This document shows positions 23,640 through 36,374 of a stretch of DNA of 64,000 nt, one piece after another. Under the pieces are notes generated by a model, which was given only the letters and a program-made list of their open reading frames with translations, was not told the DNA's origin and ran no database searches. Position 1 is the first letter of the stretch. Each line of letters begins with the position of its first letter. A program made the position numbers and the translations under genes. This DNA comes from Amoeboaphelidium protococcarum. Lineage: Eukaryota; Aphelidiomycota; Aphelidea. Location of the stretch: positions 868,001 through 932,000 of the forward strand of contig JALECJ010000254.1 in assembly GCA_023515745.1 (NCBI GenBank), read 5' to 3'.

Positions 23640-25154
23640 ATGGTCTCCTCTTATAGTTAGTTGTATACGCTGGACCAGCTAAAGACTTAAAACTAATCTA
23701 AAGAGTCTGACAGCATCAGCAGCAGCAGCGATGGTGGAAGTAGTAATTCTTCCGATAATGCTCTGGTACTGATCAACAATCAAGTGTATGATGTGAAAGA
23801 GTTCAGCGAAGTTCATCCTGGTGGTAAAGTTATCCTCTCATACGCCAATGGTCAAGATGCGACAGATCCATTTAATGCTTTCCATCCAGAGTCTGCGCAT
23901 GAAGTTTTGGCCAATTTCTACGTTGGCGATCTGCATCCCGATGACGTAACGAAGATTAAGTTGACTGCTGGTGTTGATAGTTCCCAATAACCTTAGTCCT
24001 AGTAGCAATCTACCAAGTTGAGTTTCGCCAAAGCTATCGAGGACTATAGATAACATATTACTCGTCTTGGTTATTTTGAGAGTGATAAATTATTCTACTT
24101 GTGGAAGAATCTTCAGATTTTGGGTGTTGTCTGTTTATCCGTGTTGACTCTGTGTTACAAGCCCGACTCTGTATTTAATGTGGTCGTTAGTGCCATGTTA
24201 CTTGGTGTCGCTTGGTAGTAGTCTGGCTGGCTGGCACATGACTATCTGCATCATCAAGTGTATTAGAATCGATCTATCAACAACTTGTTTGGGTACCTGT
24301 GGGGCAATGTATTTCAAGGCTTCAGTGTTGCGTGGTGGAAGAATAAGCATAATACACACCATAGCCATCCTAATGTTCATAATTTTGATCCAGATGTGGA
24401 CACCATGCCGGTACTTGGCTGGTCCAAGTATGCGATTGCTGATTATGTTGAGTAGGTGTCTTGTCAGTAGGCTGAACGCAAGGCAGCAGCTGCATCTGAA
24501 TAGTAGCTGGATGGTCAATAGTCTTCATAGACTCGCCCTATTTCAGTGTCCAAGTTGGTCAAGTATCTGCTATACAATCAGGCCACTCTATATTTCATAG
24601 TCTTAACTTTTGCGCGCTTATCCTGGGCTGAATAATCTCTGGAGTATGCTCTGGTCATGAAAAACAATAATACCTCCAAGTGGATTGAACTCGCCACTTT
24701 GTCCTCTCATTGGATGTTGTACTTTTACTTTATTGGCTCCGTGATCAGTACCTGGCCACTGATGGTGCTGTACGTTATCGTCAGTTAATGCACTTGTGGC
24801 CTCCTGCTGGCCTTTGTATTCTCCTTGAATCATAATGGTATGCCTATTTACACGCAGGATGAGAGTTCTGAAATGTCCTTTTATGAACTGCAGATCCAGA
24901 CTGGCCGCGATGTCATCCCGACTGTGTTTAGCACCTGGTTCACCGGCGGACTCAACTACCAGATTGAACATCATCTGTTCCCATCTCTGCCTCGTCATCG
25001 CCTACCTCTAGTGTCTGCAAAGGTGCGTGAACTGTGCCTCCAATACAGTATTCCATATCACGTCACCTCATTCTCAGAGGGTACCAAGGAAATTTTGAAC
25101 CGATTGGATCATGTTAGTTCTGTAGCACAAATGCTTTTGAATGCAGAAGAGTGA
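23640..25154 (+). CDS. Front-end fatty acid desaturase with fused cytochrome b5
   Basis: 504 residues. N-terminal cytochrome b5 domain (YTLDQLKTQN; haem motif HPGG; a second haem histidine in AFHP). Then the membrane desaturase domain with three iron-binding boxes: HDYLHH (H200), HNTHH (237-241) and QIEHH (441-445). The QIEHH form, with glutamine replacing the first histidine, marks front-end (delta-4/5/6/8) acyl desaturases, which make polyunsaturated fatty acids in the ER. Regiospecificity cannot be read from sequence. ATG 23640 was chosen because the b5 domain starts 8 codons later and no upstream exon with a TGTAG acceptor fits. Convergent with ALG13. Confidence 0.95.
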
Positions 25155-25270
25155 ATAAATATATATTGGTTATGGAGACTTTGTGAATGTTAAAAGTGAG
25201 ATTTTGACTGAATGAAATCTTGAGTCGATTGCGGACTTGGTTGTTTGGTTTTTATATAGCTTTATATTGA

Positions 25271-25966
25271 TCATATATAATACAAAGAGTTTATGATGCC
25301 TGCGAGACTTCGAATTGAAGGAGAGTAATCCCTCACCGTTTAAGTGCATGCACCAGATTGAATGAGCTCAGAGATGGCGTCACCCAGAGATGAAGCTTTG
25401 GAGATATCGCAACATTCACCTAGCTGAGACAATTTCTATGCAAGTTCCTTCTAATGATTGTCCATTAAGGAATCATTAACTTTTACCAGAAGTTTTAGTT
25501 TAATCATTTGATCTTATGCAGTCGCTTGAGTACTTAACTTTCGCGCAGACGCTGTATTATTCAATAGCATCACCGGACGCCTGCCACGTAGCCCTTCAAC
25601 TATTGACCCTGAGCCGGCGTGAGTTATAACCAGGTGTGCATTTTAGAAATAAGAAGTTAGACTAGCTGCATATTCAATCCATGTTATTTTACATTATCCT
25701 CTATATAAAGAAGCTGATGGTCGCGACTTGCCATGCTAGACTATAAGATGAACTAGCGTGTTCTAATCAGTACCAACATCAGCGATGAACGGATCATCAC
25801 CATCAGCTATTATGTATTATCCCGTAGATGTTACCAACTGATCATTATCGATATCCGTCTAAATGCATGCAGAGAGACGCACGAGACTCTGTATAAACTA
25901 ATCATCAATCATATCAATAAGCGAATCGAATCGCGTAGTTCCCACAGTCACCAACACCTTAAGCAT
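25271..25966 (-). CDS. ALG13: UDP-GlcNAc transferase subunit Alg13
   Basis: 231 residues, one exon. Catalytic cytosolic subunit that, with membrane-bound Alg14, adds the second GlcNAc to the dolichol-linked N-glycan precursor at the ER. It starts MLKVLVTVGTTRFDSLI, the Alg13 opening. The GT28-type C-terminal motifs are AHLVITHAGSGSIVEGL and VNDSLMDNHQKELAQKL, the latter with the HQ that contacts UDP-GlcNAc. Slightly longer than yeast Alg13 (202). Three other glutamines in the core are TAA/TAG. Divergent from NDUFS4. Confidence 0.95.
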
Positions 25967-26223
25967 ACCTAATTCAAAGATTAAAAGCTTCCACAATTAA
26001 CATAACACGAGTGTTTAAAAGACAAAGTTCAAACCGAGCTCGTCCGTTCGTTCGTTCTTTAACTGAGCAAAGTTTTCATCGTTCAACTCCACTCTGAGCG
26101 TTCCTTTATCTTTGATTCTCTTTCCTTATAAAGTAACATCGAAGAGCCATCTTTATAACACTATAATAAGAGAGTCTTACTGCATCGCTCTTCTCCAATA
26201 AATACAAGAAATTTAAAATTAAT
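25967..26223. promoter_or_regulatory. Divergent promoter, ALG13/NDUFS4
   Basis: 257 bases between divergent starts. Contains a small tandem CGTT run (26042-26057). Nothing else stands out. Confidence 0.4.
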
Positions 26224-26808
26224 ATGCTGCTAAAGTTTAATAGAGTCTGTGGAGTGGTCAAGAGATTCAAGAGTAAGCAGATTGTGCCAGCAGTCAGCTA
26301 AGTACCGGCACCTGTGCATCATGGAGAAGAAGATTCTATTGTGGTAAAGAGCACCACCTCTGTGCCCACATATAGCGATGATGGATAGAAATTAGCTGCT
26401 GATGTAGTTAACATCAAAGATGACTTGTAGAGTATAATCGCTGATCGAGACATTCAACTTACTAGTGGGGTACCGCCAGAGATGACACGGCGTCGCGTTC
26501 AGATTTACAAGGCTGCCAAGAGTGTGATGTAGAGTGGCCCGCAGTCTTCGTATTATCGCATCCAGTTTGACCCTGATTAGGATAATACAAAGTGGGATAA
26601 TAAACTCATGGGCTGGTCATCCACGAATGATCCTGTGCAGGCGGTGAATCTGAAGTTTAACGATGTTAATGAAGCTATTCGATTCGCAATGAAGAATGGC
26701 TGGGATTACGTGGTGAATGAACCGCAGTACCCTAAGTTTACACCCAAGTCTTATGCAGACAATTTTAAATACCAAGCAGGCCAACTCAGATTTGTAAAGA
26801 CCAAGTGA
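26224..26808 (+). CDS. NDUFS4: Mitochondrial complex I subunit NDUFS4 (18 kDa, AQDQ)
   Basis: 194 residues. Basic, acid-free N-terminus (MLLKFNRVCGVVKRFKSKQ) suits a mitochondrial presequence. The conserved core has RRRVQIYKAAKSVMQSG, WDNKLMGWSSTNDPVQ, FNDVNEAIRFAMKNGWDY and PKSYADNFKY, matching the ETC complex I subunit conserved region (Pfam NDUS4). It sits at the N-module junction of NADH dehydrogenase. Together with NDUFA2 at 38146 it shows a respiring mitochondrion with complex I, excluding anaerobic lineages that share this genetic code. Confidence 0.96.
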
Positions 26809-26920
26809 ATATTATTATTATTATCAATCTTACTAGACTATTCTGAATACTCTTTATTACGGTAGATCTTTTTCTCTTTCATCATCTTGCGCAGATTGTG
26901 TGTGTGTGATCTGTTATAAA

Positions 26921-27561
26921 ATGTTGTAATAACGATAGAAATAATAAAAGATTATTGTTGACACTTTTAAATTAGTTACCAATTTGGAGCGTAATGGTCT
27001 GAGTAGAAGTTAATCAGTCAAAGCGGTCAATGTTCTGCTCAACATGGCGGATGATGAAGCATCCAACATTAGGCAACAATTGGTCACTAAATAGCAGACT
27101 GATCATGATTTTGTTGCATACAAAGTTCGCCTCCATGAACTCAAATCAGGTACATATATATACAATCTATTTACATGCTGTATATAATTGAATTCATGTA
27201 TTTTGATCAAGCTTATGTAGAGTTGGCATCGCTTAGAAAGACAGAGACTGCGGCGTTGTAGTAGTAGACATCCTCCATATAGAAAGATTTGGACTTGCTC
27301 ACTTTGAAATGGAAAGAGGATTTTAATACTGTCAAATCGGACCTGTAGTTGGATATGAATACACGAAAGTCTGAGATGAAGTAGGAGACGCAAAAGAATG
27401 AGATTAGAATCCAAGATATTCTGCATAGAGTCTAGTTGAATGCTGGTGATCTCAAGACCTCCCTCGAGACGATGAAGCTTGAACTTCTCACCAAGTGGTC
27501 CGCTGGTATTGTACTCGGAGTCGCTGCATCTCTAGTATTTGCTCTTAAAGTATGGCATTGA
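26921..27561 (+). CDS. CCDC90/MCUR1-family mitochondrial coiled-coil protein
   Basis: Exons 26921-27149 and 27221-27561 (189 residues); intron 27150-27220, GTACAT...TGTAG. DUF1640 layout: N-terminal helical head (DTFKLVTNLERNGLSRSQ), long coiled coil (about 60-160), and a single C-terminal transmembrane helix (WSAGIVLGVAASLVFAL). The ATG at 27044 is in frame, but the family's N-terminal head is encoded upstream of it, so I chose ATG 26921. Human relatives CCDC90A/MCUR1 and CCDC90B are inner-membrane proteins linked to calcium uniporter or cytochrome oxidase assembly; fungal Fmp32 is the likely counterpart. Confidence 0.85.
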
Positions 27562-27776
27562 TGAATATTACGGTGATTATATAAAGTGTGTTCAGTTTGT
27601 GTGATGGACAGTTAATGTTCAGTGTATATAGTACAAGAGGGTAGTGTTATTAAATCAAATTCTCTTTAACATCATCATCATCAACATTATATTCAAAAGT
27701 ACAATGACACTCCAGTTTGATTCTCAGCAAAGATATCCACCAGGTAATAGCAATAATATAATAATAACATCATTAC

Positions 27777-30470
27777 TCAATCCTAAGACTCGAATAGAGT
27801 CACAAGCTCCTTGACATGCTTTGCAATTTCATACGCAGCTGCGGCTAATTTCTGCTTACTTGGCTTCACCTGCTATGACTATTATTATTATTCAGAAGTG
27901 GAAGTGGCTGACTGTGTCATCTAAGCACCCATCTCATTCAGCTTCACATTGCTCGTTGTCAGGGAATCGAGAATATCAGAGCCCTTCTTCTGCTGCTGTG
28001 CAGATTGACAATGCTGATTCAGCGTTGCACCAGACTCTTTGGTCAGACTTTTCACCACAGTGCCAATATTGTCAATAGACTCTGTAAATTCTGCACCAAA
28101 ATTAGACTACTTCATGGCCAGGAGGAGCACTTGGATGTTTTGCACAATCAAATCTGTCTACTGCTCCAAGTACGATCTCAACTCTTCTACAGTAAGCACA
28201 TTCTTAGCCTAAACTGACGGCTTTACGACTCTCTCCATCGTCTTTTCCATATGATTATTATTACCGCTATCACCGCCATTCATGCTGCCAGATGCAGCAG
28301 ACATTGGAGTCACAACTTCAGAGTAGGACTCTTCACCATTGGCAGATGGAAGCTACTGTTTTAAGTGAGCATCTGATCCATCAACGAGGACTTTCAACAG
28401 GGAGACGGCCTTTCGCACAGAATCCACCAGGTTCTTTGCAGCAGATGTGAGAGCATTATAGTTGCTAGATACATCGAATTTTTTCGTGATATCATTGACC
28501 AAATTCTTACTAACACTCACTAGCTGATTCATGTGATCATTGATGTTGTTATTGATAGTACTCAGCTCCTTGTCAGACTTGGATGACTGCTGGACAACAT
28601 CCATTATGGCTTTACATGAGGTGACAATTGATCTCGCGGAAATGGCAAGTCCTTATGCGTCTTTATCTTTACCATAAGTGAGCATATTCTTCAGATCCAT
28701 CTTGAAGAAGATCAGCACCGAGGTGGAGAAGCGTCCTTGATGATCAAAAAGGGACATGTTATTCAGATCGAAAGCATCCAACAGCTCTTCAGACTGCTCC
28801 TTCTTAGAAGCACCACTGTTCTTGCCCTTCTTATAATCGGACAGCTACTTGTTCAAAGCCTCAATCTCATCAGACAGACTCAATAGAGTAGCATCCTTGG
28901 TATCAATAGCACTCCGCAAATTCTCATGCTCCACAGATTTTTTGGCCATTTGCTCATTCGCAGCTGCCACCTTGTCCTTGTGCTCTTTCAACTCCTTCTC
29001 TTTAGACAGAAGTTCAGCTTTCAGAGATTTCACCTACTCTTAGTACGTTGAGATCTCATCTTCCAAATCTTTTTACTTCTGAACGGCATCACTCAAACTA
29101 CTATCCATCTCCTGGATGGTCTGCTTGTAAGCAGTGATGTCAGCCTCAAGCTTCTGTAGCTCTTCTGTATTCACAGATAGCTTAGTGATGAGATCCTTGT
29201 TCCTCTGCTGCAACTCTTTTTAATCAGCCTCCAACTTTTGTCTGGTACTTTTCTGCTCCTCAAGCTAAGCATTGGCCTTGTCCAAATTGGTTGACATTTA
29301 CTTGATCTCTTTTCGCAAGGAATCAACCATATCACTGCTAGATGATGGTGCTACTGCCGCTTTAGAGTCAACTTATCGACTCTTGTCGCCATAATTATCA
29401 TCTTCCTTGCTCAGGCTACTCAATCGTGGCTTTGCCTGCACATCCAGAGGAAGACTACTGGTCTGCTTTACCATCTCTTTACTACTTTAACCGGAAGACT
29501 ATTACACCTTTGTTGAAGACGTTACCTTCTGAGAAGAGGATGAAGAGGACTTAAGTGGCACAGTATTACTACTAGGAGACGTGACAGCATCAGTAGCAGG
29601 AGATGGGTTGTCAATCATTGAGCCCAGATCAGCCATAAGATTATCAAGAGACGTAAAGTTTACCATTCCCGTGACATCCTTCAATCCCTAAGCAGATTTC
29701 TTCTCAGAGCTTGGTGCTTACTTTGGCTTTGAGACGGATGAATCATTAGACGTGGTGGTCTTTGTCTGATTATTAAACTCTTGGCTCTTCTGCTTTACAA
29801 AATCAGGCTTCTTCGGAGTAGAATCAAGTGATGCAGCTTATGTGGTAGATGGTTATTACAACTTACTAGTGTTAGTAGTATTATTACCCATGGATCCCAC
29901 TTCACTGACACTATAAGTAGCAATCGATACATCGCTCTTGTAGGCTGCGTCAGATCCACCACCTTGATAACTGTTAGCAGATTGTGGTTCAAGCACCTCT
30001 GGATACCTTCTCTCCAACTCACTGAAAACATCAGAAGCCAAATCCTTGAAGCGATTCATACTGAGAGTGGCCAACTTCTGCCTGGCCTGATTCCGCTTCT
30101 GATGAAAGCTATCATTCACTGGCAGAAATTGCACCTTCTCACCATTCTCATTACCGGGGATGAGACGTCGGTTCATCTCATCATAGACATCAGTGGACAG
30201 TTCATGGAATTGAGATCCATTGAGTCGAGTCAACTTATCTCTTGCCGACTATCGCTAACTAGAAATTCCTGCTTACTCTACATACACACAATATAATTAA
30301 CTGGAGTTGATAGCCAGTGACTTTGAACAATACATAAATCAATGTAATATCATACCTTTCAATAAGTGACTACGCAGAAAGTCCTTCAATGCAGAGTGAT
30401 GTTTAGCTGCACTTTACTGCAGATCATAATCTTTATTATTATTACTATTACTCTGACTAATACTTGACAT
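27777..30470 (-). CDS. Spa2/GIT-like polarity scaffold with Spa2 homology repeats
   Basis: Exons 30470-30356 and 30277-27777 (871 residues); intron 30278-30355, GTATGA...TGTAG. Two Spa2 homology repeats: SARDKLTRLNGSQFHELSTD and ARQKLATLSMNRFKDLASD followed by VFSELERRYPE, about residues 45-130. A Ser/Thr-rich linker follows, then coiled coil (about 340-510), then a helical C-terminal domain like the Spa2/GIT1 C-terminus ending AYEIAKHVKELVTLFESQD. No ArfGAP or ankyrin repeats, so this is the fungal Spa2/Sph1 layout and not animal GIT. Spa2 assembles the polarisome that focuses formin and MAPK signalling at growth sites. The long open tail beyond the first apparent end uses four TAA/TAG codons in a row. 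Confidence 0.88.
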
Positions 30471-31089
30471 TTTCTGATAAATAGTCCGAGTGTTTAAATT
30501 TCAACTTAATCGCGGATTATATTTATACTAACAGTTACTTGATAATAGATAGAATTAATCCAATGGGGCAATTACAAACAAATCAGATATTAACAAAATG
30601 ACAGACTAGATGAATTTATAATAATAACTAACAATGCTATTGTTGCTGTTGTTGAAATTAAAAAGGAATCAAACGGAATCGTCAAAAGTTGAAACAACGT
30701 CGGGCGGTCAAACAACAACTGTTACAGTTTTCGTCAGCTTGCAATTTATCGGCAATTCAACGCGGCGCTCTGATTGGTCTCACTGATTGAGATTGAACGT
30801 TGGTGTAACACTCGGAAACTGTGTACCTTTTAATTCTTCATTCAATGTTTGAACTACTGTGGCACTTATTTCAGTCTTTTTTGCAAATTTTTTGGATCTA
30901 CCATACATTCTTTATAAACTATACAAGCAGATGAAGATTTATGAACTTGTCGTATGATCGTCTTCAATTTTCGTCCCCATTTCTCCCGCGTTGAAGCATT
31001 ACTTTCCGTAAGAGCTCGATTTGATAGCGCCGCTCTTTTCTTTATACGTTCTGTGCTGTGTTTAGTTCCTAATATACTCTTCTAACGTA
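30471..31089. promoter_or_regulatory. Divergent promoter region, SPA2-like/TAP42
   Basis: 619 bases. Contains a CCAAT-type motif (ATTGG at 30774-30778) and GC-richer sequence at 30690-30770. No gene supported. Confidence 0.35.
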
Positions 31090-32124
31090 ATGTTACAAGA
31101 TCAGTAGAATGTTGGCGTTTCTTTAATCAGCAGAGTTGTGGGGCTGATTTAGCTGTATGTCGATGTTGTAGTTTTAGATTAGTTACCCGGTAAAGAAGAA
31201 GAGTTGGTAAAGTAAGCAGTGGATGTGCACAGGAGTGTGGAACGTGCCGGTCTGTTCTCTGTCAATGAAGAGGCTCAAGATCTAAGTACTTAATCCATGC
31301 TATGTTTGGTGGTGTATTTTATTGCTGGTTATTCACTCACCTCCTATGGCCATTTATTGTCTACCACAGATGCTTAAATAGATGAACAAGTGCGTAATTA
31401 GACGCGTTTGAATGTTTTGAATGACTCCAAGTCGACTGTTTTACAAGGCTTAGAATGGATATAATCCTATAAGCTAGTGGATGACTTTAGTTTGTAAGAT
31501 TTATAGCGTTCTAAGCCAGCAAATGTATCCAGAGACGACAAAATTGCACAGTTTAAGGCTAAAAAGTTGTTGCAATAGCAAATTAGTGATCTCTCTGCAC
31601 TCAGTACCAGTGTAGATGAAGAGCATAGACGGGAATTTATACGTACCAAGTGGTTAAAGTATGTGACTATTGAAAGTTGCGCGCTCTTGCAGATGATTGA
31701 TGATGAAATTTAGCTCATCAAGCAGAAGATGGAAGATTCTACTGATCGTTTCCAGTAAAAGTAAAGAGATGGTGGTTCAGCGCAGTTTTCAAAGTCTTCA
31801 ACTCCATAGTCAGGACCATTGTTGTCCAGGGAAGGCAAACCATTGCGTCCGTTTGTGATAACTGGCCGTAATGAATTGTAAAAGCAAGTGTTTCGTCCTG
31901 GCCACAATCTACCTACAATGTCTATCGATCAGTACCTAGAGAATGAAAGAGCACGCGGCAACATCTTGTCTTAGAATGACTCATCATAAGATGCGTAGAA
32001 AAGTGAACAAGACGAAGACATTTTATAGTACGATGAGGCTGCACGCTAGAAGGCTATATCTTGGGATCAGTTCAAAGAAGACAATCCTAAAGGGTGGGGC
32101 AATAAGGGAAGCAATATTGGATGA
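31090..32124 (+). CDS. TAP42: Tap42/IGBP1 (alpha4) PP2A regulator
   Basis: 344 residues. Tap42 binds free PP2A-type catalytic subunits downstream of TORC1. Conserved signatures: GLFSVNEEAQDLSTQSM near residue 60, helical bundle with AQFKAKKLLQQQI and REFIRTKWLKYVTIES, and the C-terminal LPTMSIDQYLENERARGNI followed by WDQFKEDNPKGWGNKGSN. Those C-terminal motifs are diagnostic. The ATG at 31090 gives a first helix of the expected length; the first 35 residues fit the family only loosely, so an alternative upstream exon is possible. Confidence 0.95.
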
Positions 32125-32430
32125 ATATTTCTTCTGTATTTATTAAATCTAATAATGAGTTAATTATAGTGTGAACGTTAACTGGATACAATCGATGAGT
32201 GTTTCTCACGTTGTCGCGTCGATCGATTTCTATCGCGTTTCACTTTCTCTCTCACTGTTCTCATCTGGGTGGAATTGTTTTGTTTCCGTTTCACTCGTTC
32301 AGTCAGTTTCATCTTTTAACTTTCTTCGCCTTCATGTGAAACAATTGTGTTTCTGACGTTATTTCAGTAGTAGTTATAGTATTCTAATTATATTCTTGAT
32401 ATAATTGTGTATTCTAGTATTATCTAAATA
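32125..32430. other. Intergenic/promoter of the FHA gene
   Basis: 306 bases. Contains TCGCGTC and ATCGCGTTTCAC at 32214-32243 (E2F/SBF-like) in a pyrimidine-rich context, which would suit a cell-cycle gene. Weak evidence. Confidence 0.3.
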
Positions 32431-34809
32431 ATGATGAGTTCAAGTCAGAGTATGTCTACGCATTAATCTTCCCAGTAGAATATATGGGGATACATCTTCA
32501 TTATTCGCAGAGATGGATCTCATGGAAAAGGACTGGCCATAGATAGTCCAGATTTAGTTTTTGGCAAGAGTGAGAATGCAGACATTCGTATCATGTTGCC
32601 TGGAGTTGATGATATCCATGCAACTCTCACTGTGAATCAGGATGGGAAGGCTGTGTTGACCAAGAAGGGCAAGTTTGATACATGGCTGGATAACTAGTTG
32701 GTGGAACAGTCAGAGATTGTCAAAGATGGCTCTGTATTCAAGATTTGTGAACGTAGTTTTGTATTCTGTTATCCTGAATCAAAGGTGGTTGCACAGAATG
32801 CTCCTCAATCCCTGCCTAGACGCAACATGGCTCATGCCAAGACTAGTGTTAAGAAGATGAGAAGACCATCCATGACTCTTGGCAGTCATTACTCGACTGT
32901 TAAAAAGGATCTCACTTCCATTCTATCATCTGTCAAGTCTTCATCATCATCTGGTTAACAGCCTCAACAGAAGGACACTAATTCAACAGCTGGAGAACAA
33001 AATGTGAAGAAGAGTGTTAGAATGAGTCAGAAGTTATCCTTTGCCGCGAGCTCTTAAAATGATAGATCAACTACTCCTCCTACCGTTGCAGATGTGAAGG
33101 TTATAGCGGATAATCCAGTTGAGAAATTGTTATTCAGCCCGAAAAAGACACCGAAATCTGATAGAAAGTTGGTCAAGGTTGTAAAGACTCCAGATATTTT
33201 GTCTCCTCATAAGAAGCGCAAGACTCCATCTGGATCTGCAAAAGCTGTAATTGATCGTAATTAGTCAGCCGGTGGTAGTTTTTAACATAAACCTCATTCC
33301 TGTGCTAGTCCTCTTGTTAGCAAATTGGTGCCGATCGAAGAAACTTCATCTATTCACGATACTGATGGTTTGCATAACAATGTCTTTAACAGTCCAGATG
33401 CTAATCTGAAAATGCTGGACAATGACTCCATAACTTTGAATGATGATGTTGCGGATGCTAGTTTCTTCCCGATGGTTGCTGAAGATTCTTAAAATGAATA
33501 GACTAAGTTGGACGCGAAAGCTGACAAGACAATGACTTTGTCAGAGATTGCAGAAGAACATGGCGAGGCTAAAGACATTATCGATCAATCGGAGATGCCT
33601 ACTTAGGATACTGATAACTAGGAAGTTCTGCCTGATTCTTTGAGCTCTGCATAATAACCGTAGTCCCCACCACCTGCTTAGACTTCTACCAATTTACCAG
33701 ACTTGCTAATGTCTCCTCGTCGTGGGTCTCTTCGTTGTCGTAAGGGTCGAATGTCATCAATTGCTGTCTCAAAAGAGAAGGCAAAGAGTCGTTAGTCTGT
33801 GATTTAAACGTCAAATTTGAAGATTGATCTCAAGTTGGCTGTGAAGAAGGAATTGACAGTGAAAGAAAGTCCCCGCGTGGATTCAGTTGTTGAGGATTTT
33901 GAAGGGAAGACTGATTCTGTTTAGATTGTTGAGAAGACTTCCTGTGAGGAGATCAAAGTCACGCAATAGGTTTTGATGACTGACTAAGAGTAAGATGCTA
34001 CTTCTGATGATGTTAATGGTGAATGTGATAAAGCTGCGGCAGCAAGTGCTGAAGTGGTGCCAGAAAAGGATATTGATTCCGATCGTCAATCAATATAACC
34101 TATTCCTGAATGTGAGGCTCCCGTCGATGCAGCAGTATAGGGAGATGAGACTGTCGTTGATAGTAACTAGAGCGTTATTGAATCGGTTATTGAAGTGAAC
34201 TAATCTTCGCATGTTGAAGAAGTATGTATTATTGAATAGACCGATGTAAGTGATCAAGCAGTCACAGAAGATAGCGAGAAGTAAAACGTTGATGCCGCTG
34301 AAAAGGTTAAAGAAACTCAATAAGAATAGATTGAATCAAATACTGCTAAAGTTGACTAAGCAGAAGATGTTGATGAAGATAACAGTCGTGAGTCTTAGCC
34401 TTAAGTTGATGATCCGGTAGATTAGAAGGATGAAGGCTCCATCGATCCGGAAGATACTGCTAACGCTAAAGAGAATCTACCGGAATAGAATCAGTAGTAG
34501 GTTGATGATAACACTGCGGATTAAAATAACGACGAAAAATCTTCTGAGGAGATTAATGAAGAGCCAGTAATTAGAAAGCCCGTGACTAGATCTAGAGCGA
34601 CCAAAAAGAGTAAAGCGGACTCTGCAGCGAAGAATTTAAAGTCAGAAGCTTCGGCAATTCCGTCCTCTGTAAAGTCCAAGAAGGGAACATCTGCCACTTC
34701 TAAAGCTACCGCTACCAAGAAGAAACCGTAACGTAAAATTGACTTGAGTTCGGATGCTCCTGTCCGTAGAAGTGCCCGATTACGATCCAATGTCACCTCC
34801 AGTCATTGA
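32431..34809 (+). CDS. FHA-domain nuclear protein, Ki-67-like
   Basis: 792 residues. An FHA phosphothreonine-binding domain spans about residues 20-115 (WGYIFIIRRDGSHGKG, LVFGKSENADIRI, LPGVDDIHATL). These phrases resemble the Ki-67 FHA (GxxxDIRIQLP..S..H), although the usual second-loop serine-histidine is I-H here. The rest is disordered and rich in Ser/Pro/Lys sites (SPKKTPKSD; SPHKKRKTPSG; SPRRGSLRCRKGR), ending in a very acidic, Gln-rich stretch (about 520-730) and a basic tail (PVRRSARLRSNV). This fits a large chromosome-associated phosphoprotein, perhaps a mitotic scaffold. KLSFA near residue 210 is only an imperfect PP1 RVxF motif. No paralogue is in view. Confidence 0.7.
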
Positions 34810-34985
34810 TTAGTATGTAGACTGTTTATGAAGATGTCAGAATGAAATTGTAAATATATAAGTATGTGGTTTAGTAATGTAAAAATTCAAATTTATTATG
34901 CTTAAACTGCAGTAAAATATTCAATCTCAAGACTAAAGGAACATTTTATTATTAAACTGTCTTATGGTCAACTATAAATCTTTGA

Positions 34986-36374
34986 TCATTCAGTCTTTTA
35001 GACGATGAGCTAGTCAGCGTCAACTAACTTCTATTTCTGCACCTTCAATATCCCTTTGGCTGCATTCTTGATAATGACTCTACGCGACAATCCTTGAGCA
35101 TCAAAGTAAACCAGCACAAGATCCTGACCAATGCCAACAACCTCTCCTGCAAATTACCCCGCATCATCACCATATCTATGAGTAATCAACTCAATTGTGG
35201 CTTTGCCCGACTCCTCTGTAATTATACGAACACTCTGCTCAACGCCGCTCATCACATTAGATGCAGCCACCATTGATTGAGCCATAGCGTACCAGAAATC
35301 AGTTCTCTATTGACCAGCTCTACCCATCCCGGTGGCACTCATTAGCATATTACCAAATTGCTCTGAGCTATACACCACAACCTTGGTGAACTGACGAGTA
35401 ACATATCCTATACTTTTGGTGCCGGAACGCAAGAATTTCACATAAGATTTCACAATTGGCGATACTATGGTGGCTTTATCATTTGGCGTAATCTTCTGCT
35501 TCAAGTAGTCTTTAGTAGAGTGCATGGACGTACCCAGATGTTGAGCTGCAGATATCATACCAGAACTCACAGCCATACTACTTTTAACAGCACTATCAGC
35601 CATGGATCTGATCATGCTCTTCTGCTAGTGCTAATCAGAAGCTGATGTGTCGATAGCCTTCTCGGTAAAATCGACATCGTCCTGGTTCACCTTCTCAGCA
35701 ATACCCATCACACTATCCTTGGCTTCAAATACTACCGGCTCAGTCTTGCTCATCACTACATGTTTAGCAGTCATCAGTACTCCATTAACAGATTCTGTAA
35801 TCTACTTGAAAGCAGAAGAGTCCAAAATCTACTAAATCTAACCACTAATGGTGTCCACAATCGCCAACTGTCCTTTATGTGCAGCCAGCTAATAGCTTGA
35901 GTGATGCGCTAGGAACTGTTCAAACTACTCAACTGGACTCTATGATTGAGTCTAATCAGTCTTTTCATTATCCACCTTTTACTTGTCAGCGCTAGAACCG
36001 CTCTAATCATTGGATGATGGAGATATCTCAATCTTAAACAAGGCAGATGAAGAATCTGCATTCGGAAAAACGAATCCATTATCACCCTATTTGTACACCT
36101 ATGATTGAGGTGTCAATGGAATACTAAAATCAGTATCAGCTATTCCCAGAAGATGCATCGGTACAGTCTAGTGGTTACCAGAAGATTACGCAAATTGCTA
36201 CTATTAAGCACTATCCAAATTCATTCGCCACACTTGTAGAGTACCTTCAGCCACCTTGGCACCATTCTTTGATAGATCTACCACCTTCACATTGTCATAG
36301 GATGCAATCATAATAGTCGATTACACCTAGATAGGAACAGCATCCTAGAACTCTTCGCTATTAATATTACTCAT
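34986..36374 (-). CDS. Senescence/spartin-domain protein
   Basis: 462 residues, one exon. The C-terminal third (about 255-400) reads as a senescence domain (Pfam Senescence; spartin/SPG20, plant ERD7). It is a glycine/alanine-rich helical region: SMAVSSGMISAAQHLGTS, FLRSGTKSIGYVTRQFTKVV, FGNMLMSATGMG. The N-terminal 120 residues look like a plant-type beta-sandwich module (IMIASYDNVKVVDLSKNG; EGTLQVWRM). No MIT domain is visible, unlike human spartin. Spartin relatives bind lipid droplets and lipids. It faces the FHA gene tail to tail with a 176-base gap. Confidence 0.72.

Noticed and set aside
24178-24600. Plus-strand hydrophobic frame inside the desaturase
   Set aside because: Off-frame shadow of the histidine-box region; the in-frame product has the three iron-binding boxes.
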